Below are positions 35,167 to 42,026 of a stretch of DNA of 64,000 nucleotides, piece after piece. The position numbers and the translations under genes were made by a program. Numbering within the stretch: the first letter of the stretch is position 1; every line of letters begins with the position of its first letter. Source of the stretch: Ferruginibacter sp. HRS2-29 (lineage in GTDB: Bacteria; Bacteroidota; Bacteroidia; Chitinophagales; Chitinophagaceae); assembly GCF_024343615.1 (NCBI RefSeq), contig NZ_RJUB01000125.1, forward strand, positions 1 through 64,000, written 5' to 3'. The notes under the pieces were generated by a model that worked only from the letters and a program-made list of their open reading frames with translations, searched no databases and was not told the origin of the DNA.

Positions 35167-36960
35167 TTATGCGGCTTTTCTTTTGCGCAGCAATATCAGC
35201 GACATCAGGTTGCTCCAATGCAGGTTTCCCGAACGGAATTTCTGGTAATTGAGTTGGGTGTTCTTTTCGCTTCCGGCCATCAGTTCTTTTACATATTCAC
35301 TGTTTCCCAGCCACTCGGTGAACGGAAAGCTGAAGCCCATTTTTTTGCGATTGAAGATGGCATCCGGCAGATCGGTCCTGAATGCATCGATGAGCAGTTG
35401 TTTCGGATGTTCACCGGCGTATTTTACTTCGGGTGCTATGGAGCAGGTTTGGCGGATGAGTGTATCATCCAGGAACGGCACGCGTATTTCAAGCCCGTGC
35501 GCCATGCTCATCACATCCGCATCCCGCAGCAACTGGTTTTGCATATAGAGGTTCATCTCCATCCAGCTGGCTTCGTTTTTAGGGGCAAGACTATCGGTTA
35601 CCGGAAAAACGGGTGTGCTTTCGAGCGTATCCCAGACTTCCTTTTCGGTACAGCCAAGCTGTGTGGCGATCTGTATTGGGGTGAATTGCCCGCGCAGAAA
35701 AAGATAGAGCCCTTTGATGCCCTCCAGCTGAAGGTAAGCCAGGCGGCTGACGCGTTTATTCGAATTTCTTTTTCCGGCGTTGAGTACCGCATCCGGCAGG
35801 CGTTGTAATTTTTTGGCGGTAGCAATTCTTCCGAAGGAAGGATAACCTCCGAATAATTCATCGCCACCTATGCCGGACAAAACGGCTTTGAGGCCTTGTT
35901 TTGCCGCATGCTTGCTGATGAACCAGGTATTGATGCCATCGCAGCTCGGCATATCCATATCATCCAGTATCGTGGCGAAGGATGCTTCAAATTCCTGCTC
36001 TACCAGTAAATGCTGCGATGATCTGCATTGCAGCTTTTCGATCAGGATATCCTGGTATCGTTTTTCGGAAAACGCTTCTTCGTTGAAATAAAGTGATAAT
36101 GTATTGAGATGTTCCTGCTGCGTTGCTGCCGCAATATTGGTGATGATGCTGGAATCGACACCGCCGCTCAGGAACACGCCTATCGGGGCATCGGAAAGTA
36201 AATGGCCGGTGACGGCCTTTTCAAAATTATTTTTTGTATCGCTGACCGCCTGTCCGCGGCTGGTGATCTTTTCGGAAAAAGTATAAAAGGAAAAACTCTG
36301 AAGGCTGGTAGTTGCTGTTGCAGCTTTATATTTCAGGAAACAACCCTTGTGCAGCGGCCTCACATTGCTGAGGGTTGTTACCGGCTCGGGAATATGCCCA
36401 TAGGCGAGCTGGAGCACCGGCCATTCCTTGCTTTCCACGTGCCTGTGGCCGGAATAGGAGAACGCCCGTATTTCAGAAGCGAACTCGAGACCGGTATCCG
36501 ACAGATGATAATAGAGCGGTTTGATGCCCGCCGCATCACGGACAAGAAATAATTCCTTTTCCTGCCGGTCCCACAGGGCGAATGCGAACATTCCCTGCAG
36601 CCGCGAAAAACCCTGCGTATTCCATCTTGCAAAAGCCGCCAGGACCACTTCGGTATCGGAGTGAGCATGAAACTCATATCCTTCTTTTTTCAATTCGGTC
36701 CTGAGCTCTTTGTAATTGTAAATTTCTCCGTTGAATGTGATCACGTACCGGTCGCGGTAATGCATGGGCTGATGGCCGAGGGCCGAAAGCTCTATCAATG
36801 CCAGCCGGCGATGCCCCAGTACCAGCTGATCTTCGGGTGATACATAACGGCCTTCCCCATCGGGACCGCCGTGGCGCTGCAGGTCGCACATATGGTCTAC
36901 CTGCTGCCGGATGGTTTCAAAAGGAATGGATCTGTCTATTTTGCCTGCTATCCTGCACAT
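35167..36960 (-). CDS. asnB: Asparagine synthase-like amidotransferase, second type
   Basis: The 597-aa class II amidotransferase has catalytic Cys2 in MCRIAGK, RHGGPDG in place of the common RHRGPDG, NGEIYNY, and the synthetase PP-loop SGGVDSSII (around residue 267) with SGIGGDELFGGY. The Arg3 and HGG variants distinguish it from the copy at 14339-16147. It is the first enzyme gene after the UpxY antiterminator. As with the other copy, uronic acid amidation of the glycan is more plausible than bulk asparagine synthesis, but true AsnB activity cannot be excluded. Confidence 0.87.
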   Translation of the reverse strand: MCRIAGKIDRSIPFETIRQQVDHMCDLQRHGGPDGEGRYVSPEDQLVLGHRRLALIELSALGHQPMHYRDRYVITFNGEIYNYKELRTELKKEGYEFHAHSDTEVVLAAFARWNTQGFSRLQGMFAFALWDRQEKELFLVRDAAGIKPLYYHLSDTGLEFASEIRAFSYSGHRHVESKEWPVLQLAYGHIPEPVTTLSNVRPLHKGCFLKYKAATATTSLQSFSFYTFSEKITSRGQAVSDTKNNFEKAVTGHLLSDAPIGVFLSGGVDSSIITNIAAATQQEHLNTLSLYFNEEAFSEKRYQDILIEKLQCRSSQHLLVEQEFEASFATILDDMDMPSCDGINTWFISKHAAKQGLKAVLSGIGGDELFGGYPSFGRIATAKKLQRLPDAVLNAGKRNSNKRVSRLAYLQLEGIKGLYLFLRGQFTPIQIATQLGCTEKEVWDTLESTPVFPVTDSLAPKNEASWMEMNLYMQNQLLRDADVMSMAHGLEIRVPFLDDTLIRQTCSIAPEVKYAGEHPKQLLIDAFRTDLPDAIFNRKKMGFSFPFTEWLGNSEYVKELMAGSEKNTQLNYQKFRSGNLHWSNLMSLILLRKRKAA

Positions 36961-37144
36961 AAGAGAAAACGACGGCGGAAGGACGACGGATAACCGACGA
37001 CCGACAACCGCGGGGTTGTTTAGGTTTGGAAGTGTATTAGGTTAGGTGGTAGATGCTGGATGGTGGTTGCTGGATGCTGGATCATCGCAGCAAGGAACTG
37101 AGCGAAGTTCTGAAATTATGAACTGCCAGTATCCAGCATTTTCC

Positions 37145-37645
37145 TCAAACTGCTTCGAGGTTGCTTTTATCGAATATCGCACTCAGCTCCAGCCCCATGC
37201 TGTCTATTTTTACTTTTGCTTTGTTGCCGCTTACTTCTACTATGATACCTTTGTAATTCATGAGCACCCCTTGTTTTACGATCACGGTCTTGTTCACGTC
37301 AAGGTTTTTATCTGTCACTTCCACATTTTCAAATTCCTGCAGGAACTTCCGGATGGTCACGATGTCTTCTTCCCGCACTACCGCCGGTTTGCCCAGCCAG
37401 TATACATAATTCACGATGCCGTCTACCAGTTTCACATCCCATTTGGCGGCTTCATGGATGTTTACAAAAACATAGCCTTTGAATAGCGGTTCGAGTACTA
37501 CTTTTTTCCGGTCGCTCCATTGTTTCTGTACCCTGTTGAGCGGACAATAATATTCGATGCCTTTGGATTCAAGGTTGGAAGCCACTTTCTTTTCCCATCT
37601 GGGGCGGGTATAAACTACGTACCAGGTTGAATTACTTTCGGTCAT
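37145..37645 (-). CDS. UpxY-type NusG paralogue, EPS-locus transcription antiterminator
   Basis: The ~166-aa protein has an NGN domain (TWYVVYTRPRWEKKVASNL...LFKGYVFVNI, about residues 7-105) and a KOW domain (VLMNYKGIIVEVSGNKAKVKID, about 130-152). Specialised NusG paralogues of the UpxY/RfaH type promote full-length transcription of long polysaccharide operons. The ATG at 37645 is preferred over a TTG eight codons upstream. It is the third gene after wza and wzc and stands just before ~33 kb of biosynthesis genes. A terminator-like hairpin follows wzc, upstream of it, which fits a control point here. Confidence 0.9.
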   Translation of the reverse strand: MTESNSTWYVVYTRPRWEKKVASNLESKGIEYYCPLNRVQKQWSDRKKVVLEPLFKGYVFVNIHEAAKWDVKLVDGIVNYVYWLGKPAVVREEDIVTIRKFLQEFENVEVTDKNLDVNKTVIVKQGVLMNYKGIIVEVSGNKAKVKIDSMGLELSAIFDKSNLEAV

Positions 37646-37743
37646 GGACAAAGCTTCGCTGCTCCTCAATCACAGTTATTCTGTAACGGAAGAGAAAATG
37701 GCTTGAAAACTACAGTATGCAATCCCTGTAGCGGTATGTCTGA

Positions 37744-37774
37744 AAAACAGTAAACATCCCCCGTGAGAGGGATG
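37744..37774 (-). terminator. Terminator-like hairpin after wzc
   Basis: On the minus strand CATCCC (37774-37769) pairs with GGGATG (37760-37755) and is followed by TTTACTGTTTTTC. It lies 12 bp after the wzc stop, before upxY. It may be a regulated stop rather than the end of the operon. Confidence 0.55.
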
Positions 37775-37785
37775 CCCGGCTGCCT

Positions 37786-40221
37786 TTATCTTTTACGTTT
37801 TCCTTTAAATAATTTCTTCACTTTGCCTACCACACCAAACAGGTTTTTAAAGCCTGGTTGTTCCCCTTCGGAAGTATAGTAACTGCTTGCCTCGTTGCCA
37901 TAGCCGTAACCATAGCCGTAGCCATATCCATAGCCATAACCGTACCCGTTTCCATAACCACCAAAACCATAGTTGAATATAGAAACCCCCCGTGGTTTTA
38001 TCCCGTTGAAAACTACGCACATGTTCTTGAAGCGTTTTTCCCTGTTGAGGCTTTCCACCAGGTTGAGGAAGCTGTGAGGGGTAACGGCATGGCGTATCAC
38101 GTATACGGTAATATCAACATACTTGTTGAGCAATTGCGCATCGGTAACCGGACCGATCGGCGCTGAATCGACAATGATATAATCGAAGCGTTCTTTCAGC
38201 TTTTCCATCATTTCGGCGAAGCTGGGTTTACCGATCAACTCTGTAGGGTTAGGTGGTATCGGCCCTGCCGTAACAAGGAATAAGTTGGCATGATCTGTTG
38301 GCTTGATGATCTCATCGAGGGTGGTTTTTCCCACGAGATAACTGGAGATACCCGGATCACGTTTTACATTCAGATGCCTGCTGAGCTTGGGTTTACGAAG
38401 ATCCATCTCCAGCAACGCCACTTTTTTTCCGGTCAATGTGATACTGATGGCAAGATTGGTGGCCACAAAGCTTTTTCCTTCACCGGAAATACTGGAGGTC
38501 ACCAGCAAGGTTTTTTCCTTGTCGTTGAAGCCCATGAAACCAAGGTTGGTGCGGAGTGCCCGGAACTGTTCGGCAATAACGGTTCTCTTACCTTCCGAAA
38601 TAGCTACGTGCATTTTGGTAGGGGATTGTACGATCTCGCCTATCACCGGCACTTTGGTCTTATCTTCCACTTCCCTTCTGAAAAGTATCTTATTGTTGAA
38701 CTGCTCCTGTATCTGCACATACAAAATGAACGCGAGCAGGCCTATGATGAAACCCGTCCAGTAAAATTTACTTGGTATCGGGCGGATCGGGCCACCGGAC
38801 GAAGCGTTTTCCAGCACCCTCAGGTCAGCGGATGTAGACGCTGAGGAAATGGCGGTCTCTTCCCTTTTTTGCAAAAGGAAGGTGTAGATGTTATTTTTGA
38901 TAGCCTGCTGACGGCTGATCTCGAGCAACCCTTTTTCTTTGCCGGGTACGCTGCGAAGCAGGCTGTTGTTGAGTGAAATATTATCGTTGATGCTCCTTGA
39001 TTCTGTCAGGAAGGTATTGCGGATGTTGCCGATGTTCTCGCGGATATCTTTTTTGATACGGCTCACTTTTTCTTCCGCCAGTACCACGGCATTGCTTTGC
39101 GCACCGCCTTCGGCATTGGCTTTTCCGGCATCGAATTCGGCCGCGTACAATTGCGTGAGCAATGAGCTCAGGATCGGATCGGTCACCAGTTGCAATGCAG
39201 GAACCGTACCGGCACGCTGCCCTTTGCTGTTTACGTAACGCTCGAGGCCATTGAGTACATCCAGTTGCAGATCAAGATCGCTTTTACGCTTGTCGAGTTC
39301 CCTTACATTGTTGAAATAAATGGAAGCCTGCCCGGTAAGGTCGGTGATGCCTTCGCGTGATTTATACGTTTCGATGTTGCGTTCTACACTGTCGAGCTGG
39401 GCGATCACGGTATTCAGACGATCATCGATGAAGTTGATGGTATTGGCCGCGATCTGGTTTTTGTCTTTTATCCCGGCAACGTTATATACTTCAAACAGTT
39501 TGTTGAGTACATTTTTAGCTTTTTCCGGAACGGGCGTTTCTATCTTCAGGTCGAGTACGGTAGACTGGTAAGACAAAGGCGCTGCCTTGATACTTCCACT
39601 GAGCGGGCCCGCTGCCGAAGCGATGGTATTGAATACTACGAAATAATTTTTTCCGTGGAGGTTGGTATTATACGTGGGATTGATGCGGAGCCTGTAAGAG
39701 GTCCTGTTGTTGGTGTATACCCCGTCGAAAGGGATATTTTTTCCATCTATCTGCACGATGCGTTTATCCCAGAGGATATCAAATTCGTGGCGGCCTCCCC
39801 CGTTGATACTATCCTTGTCAATGGCTTCAAATACAATGGGGGAATTATCTCCGTACAGCTCTTCTGTCTGAACATTTCCTTTGTTGAAAACGGAGGCATA
39901 AATATTCAGCGATTTCACCACTTCCTGCATCAGCGAGGAGCTCTTCAATACGAGGATCTCATTTTCAACAATTTTCTTTTCGCCGAAAATATTCAAGGCG
40001 TCGAGCACTTTGCTGTCGCTTCCACCCTTCTGTGGATCCTTGAGGAGTACTTTCGCGGAAGCTACATAAATTTTGGTCTGGGAACGGAGATATACATAAG
40101 CGATACTGAGCGCAATACCGGTGAATAATATGAATATTGGCCAATAGGGCAGAAAACGGTTTACAATCTGACGTAAAATATTTGCCTGCGGCTTTTCATT
40201 AAAAAACTGCTCTTCGCTCAT
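37786..40221 (-). CDS. wzc: Wzc-like polysaccharide co-polymerase / BY-kinase
   Basis: The 811-aa protein has a Wzz domain with the first membrane helix at about residues 28-48, a long periplasmic coiled-coil region and a second helix at about 488-508. The cytoplasmic BY-kinase has Walker A SISGEGKSFVATNLA (around 580), Walker A' LLEMDLRKPKL and Walker B IIVDSAPIG (around 682). The tail (around 754-790) is a run of Gly-Tyr dipeptides, the autophosphorylation cluster. Wzc controls chain length and Wza opening through cycles of Tyr phosphorylation, which the PHP phosphatase at 4183-4923 would reverse. It is followed by a terminator-like hairpin and upxY. Confidence 0.95.
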   Translation of the reverse strand: MSEEQFFNEKPQANILRQIVNRFLPYWPIFILFTGIALSIAYVYLRSQTKIYVASAKVLLKDPQKGGSDSKVLDALNIFGEKKIVENEILVLKSSSLMQEVVKSLNIYASVFNKGNVQTEELYGDNSPIVFEAIDKDSINGGGRHEFDILWDKRIVQIDGKNIPFDGVYTNNRTSYRLRINPTYNTNLHGKNYFVVFNTIASAAGPLSGSIKAAPLSYQSTVLDLKIETPVPEKAKNVLNKLFEVYNVAGIKDKNQIAANTINFIDDRLNTVIAQLDSVERNIETYKSREGITDLTGQASIYFNNVRELDKRKSDLDLQLDVLNGLERYVNSKGQRAGTVPALQLVTDPILSSLLTQLYAAEFDAGKANAEGGAQSNAVVLAEEKVSRIKKDIRENIGNIRNTFLTESRSINDNISLNNSLLRSVPGKEKGLLEISRQQAIKNNIYTFLLQKREETAISSASTSADLRVLENASSGGPIRPIPSKFYWTGFIIGLLAFILYVQIQEQFNNKILFRREVEDKTKVPVIGEIVQSPTKMHVAISEGKRTVIAEQFRALRTNLGFMGFNDKEKTLLVTSSISGEGKSFVATNLAISITLTGKKVALLEMDLRKPKLSRHLNVKRDPGISSYLVGKTTLDEIIKPTDHANLFLVTAGPIPPNPTELIGKPSFAEMMEKLKERFDYIIVDSAPIGPVTDAQLLNKYVDITVYVIRHAVTPHSFLNLVESLNREKRFKNMCVVFNGIKPRGVSIFNYGFGGYGNGYGYGYGYGYGYGYGYGNEASSYYTSEGEQPGFKNLFGVVGKVKKLFKGKRKR
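37896..37959. repeat. Hexamer microsatellite encoding the Gly-Tyr tail of Wzc
   Basis: In-frame 6-bp units (GGNTAY on the coding strand) code for about nine consecutive Gly-Tyr pairs. Unit gain or loss would change tyrosine number without a frameshift. Confidence 0.85.
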
Positions 40222-40233
40222 AAAAAAATTGGT

Positions 40234-41010
40234 TTACCTGAAAATCCTGTCGGCTATGATAAGGATCAATGAAACTCCGGAAGCGATCAATGTTACGGTA
40301 GTCTGGACACGCCTGCGTTTTTCTTCGCGTTCCATTTTTTCGATATCCGGTTTCACATATACGATATCGTTGGGTTGTACATAATACCAGGGAGATTTAA
40401 ATAAGGAATGGTCTTCCAGGTTGATATGTTTTACTGTTTTTTCATTTCCTGTTTCGCGTATGATCATCACATCGTCTTTCCTGCTTGCTTCTATCATATC
40501 GCCGCTGAGCACGATCGCATCCAGCAGGCTGAGCGGTTCACCCGGCAGGCTCAATACCTGTGGCGATTTTACTGCCCCCATTACTGTTACACGGTGATTT
40601 AAGAAATATACATTCGCGATAGGGTCTTTCATGTAAGGCAACATCGCATTCTGCAGGTAGAGCGCAAACTCTTTCCTGGTTTTACCTTCCGCTTTTACAC
40701 TACCCAGCCGGTGCAATGCTACTGTTCCATCTGTGGCAACGAGAAAACCGATACCGGTTGTGGCAGTGGAATTGCCGCTGACGATCTCCCCCGCAGCCTG
40801 GTTGAACAATATATCTTCATCTTTGCTCAGGCTGGTGATAACGATACTGAGGTTGTCGCCCGCTTTGATCTTTGCTTCAAAATCATTGTTTACAAAACCG
40901 GTAATGGTAGTGTCTTTAGTCATGGTCTTGAAATACTGGGATTCTTTGGCTGTTTTACAGGAAGTAAAAAGCAGCATCAGACATGACAGGCACACCAGAA
41001 GTTTTGACAT
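40234..41010 (-). CDS. wza: Wza-type outer-membrane polysaccharide export lipoprotein
   Basis: The ~258-aa Poly_export/SLBB protein has a lipobox LLFTSC (lipidated Cys at about residue 18 when starting at the ATG at 41010). A Poly_export domain (YLQNAMLPYMKDPIANVYFL) and an SLBB repeat (VTVMGAVKSPQVLSLPGEPLSLLDAI) follow, and a C-terminal hydrophobic helix (TVTLIASGVSLILIIADRIF). A 12-codon longer frame from 41046 would give an untypical signal peptide. It forms the export channel with Wzc, encoded 12 bp downstream. The C-terminal helix is the likely outer-membrane segment. Confidence 0.93.
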   Translation of the reverse strand: MSKLLVCLSCLMLLFTSCKTAKESQYFKTMTKDTTITGFVNNDFEAKIKAGDNLSIVITSLSKDEDILFNQAAGEIVSGNSTATTGIGFLVATDGTVALHRLGSVKAEGKTRKEFALYLQNAMLPYMKDPIANVYFLNHRVTVMGAVKSPQVLSLPGEPLSLLDAIVLSGDMIEASRKDDVMIIRETGNEKTVKHINLEDHSLFKSPWYYVQPNDIVYVKPDIEKMEREEKRRRVQTTVTLIASGVSLILIIADRIFR

Positions 41011-41175
41011 CGGGACTGGCTTTAGAAAAAAGGGAGATCTATTCATTGAAATTTGACAATATTTCCATCCTTAATGGAGGTTTACAAAACTCGTAAAAAT
41101 TATCCAGAATCTGAAACATAAATTCCGGAAGCGTATGTTATGTTTAAATAACTAAATATCAAGCCTTTAGTAAGC

Positions 41176-41200
41176 TAAAAAGGCAACCTTTCGATTGCCT
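41176..41200 (-). terminator. Terminator-like hairpin after the sorting-tag minipeptide gene
   Basis: On the minus strand AGGCAA-TCGAAAGG-TTGCCT is followed by TTTTAG. It lies 33 bp after the stop of the 71-aa gene and before wza. The 6-bp stem is modest, so partial read-through into wza is plausible. Confidence 0.5.
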
Positions 41201-41232
41201 ATGTTACAAAAACTTATATTGAAACTGATGGA

Positions 41233-41448
41233 TTAATATTTCCTGATTTCAGTCTTTTTTTTCTGATCGTACGCTTTTTTTGCCCCCAGGCCAATTCCGG
41301 CCGCTATCAATAAACTCACTCCCCCGTCGATCGGGCAAGGCACCGGGTTGTCCGGATCACCTGGATCACAAGGTTGCGCTTTCAGCGTTAGCGCTGAAAA
41401 TGAGAACATTAGCACTACCAAAACCCTCACCATCAAAGTCTTTTTCAT
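41233..41448 (-). CDS. Small exosortase-substrate-like protein (PID-type C-terminal sorting tag)
   Basis: The 71-aa protein has a signal peptide (residues 1-24, cleavage after LKA), then a 14-residue acidic, Pro-rich segment with two cysteines (PCDPGDPDNPVPC). The tag follows: PID (39-41), a hydrophobic helix GGVSLLIAAGIGLGA (42-56) and a basic tail KKAYDQKKK. This tripartite C-terminus is the exosortase recognition pattern, similar to Bacteroidota PID-CTERM tags. Almost no cargo remains between signal and tag. It has its own promoter and a terminator-like hairpin and sits at the head of the EPS locus; the exosortase is encoded 32 kb downstream. The function (anchor, primer or signal) is unknown. 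Confidence 0.82.
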   Translation of the reverse strand: MKKTLMVRVLVVLMFSFSALTLKAQPCDPGDPDNPVPCPIDGGVSLLIAAGIGLGAKKAYDQKKKTEIRKY

Positions 41449-41475
41449 ATTGATCTGTATTCGTTACTCTTTTTA

Positions 41476-41507
41476 CAAAAATAAGCCGTTATTTCAATTT
41501 TCAGCAA
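41476..41507 (-). promoter_or_regulatory. Bacteroidota-type promoter (TTG-N21-TATTTTTG)
   Basis: On the minus strand an exact -7 box TATTTTTG (complement of 41476-41483) is preceded by TTG (complement of 41505-41507) at 21 bp spacing. Transcription would begin about 20-25 bp before the ATG at 41448. This is probably the head promoter of the EPS locus. Confidence 0.65.
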
Positions 41508-42026
41508 TATAGGCAAAATATTTATACCCACTCCGTGGCTTTTACTTTACTTAACGCAGACTTAAAGACCATATTGCCGGTTTTGTGCCGGGAAGGCGGA
41601 AAGAAATACGGAAAAAACTGACTCAAAGATTTAGCCAGGGTTGAAGGATTTCAGATGGGATCACGGATTTTAAATGATCAGGTGATCACACAGATCCTCG
41701 CCGTTGTTGGTGTTATCACCGACAACGTTCTCTTTCCTGTAAACTTATTTTAGGACGAGTCAGTCATTTCTTTCTCCTATCATCGTTGGTGATAACACCA
41801 ACAATGGCTTTCTTTCTCCCATTATCGTTGGTGCCGTTCATTGCCGTTGTTGGTGTTATTACCAACAACGTTCTCTTTCCTGTAAACTTATTTTAGGACG
41901 AGTCAGTCATTTCTTTCTCCTATCATCGTTGGTGCCGTTCATTGCCGTTGTTGGTGTTATCACCAACAACGTTTTTTTCTCCCATCATCGTTTGTGATAA
42001 CACCAACAATGGCCGTGATCCAAATT
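41508..42026. repeat. Repeated hairpin cluster (gttggtgNNNNcaccaac) with a 91-bp direct repeat
   Basis: No gene is visible in this gap. A segment at 41701-41791 recurs almost exactly at 41844-41934 (143-bp period) and partly again from 41945. Each copy carries palindromes of the form GTTGTTGGTG-TTAT-CACCAACAAC or GTTGGTG-ATAA-CACCAAC; the last ends near 42010, about 17 bp from the stop of the giant T9SS gene. The hairpins could terminate or stabilise that mRNA. Bases 41508-41700 show nothing recognisable. Confidence 0.85.
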
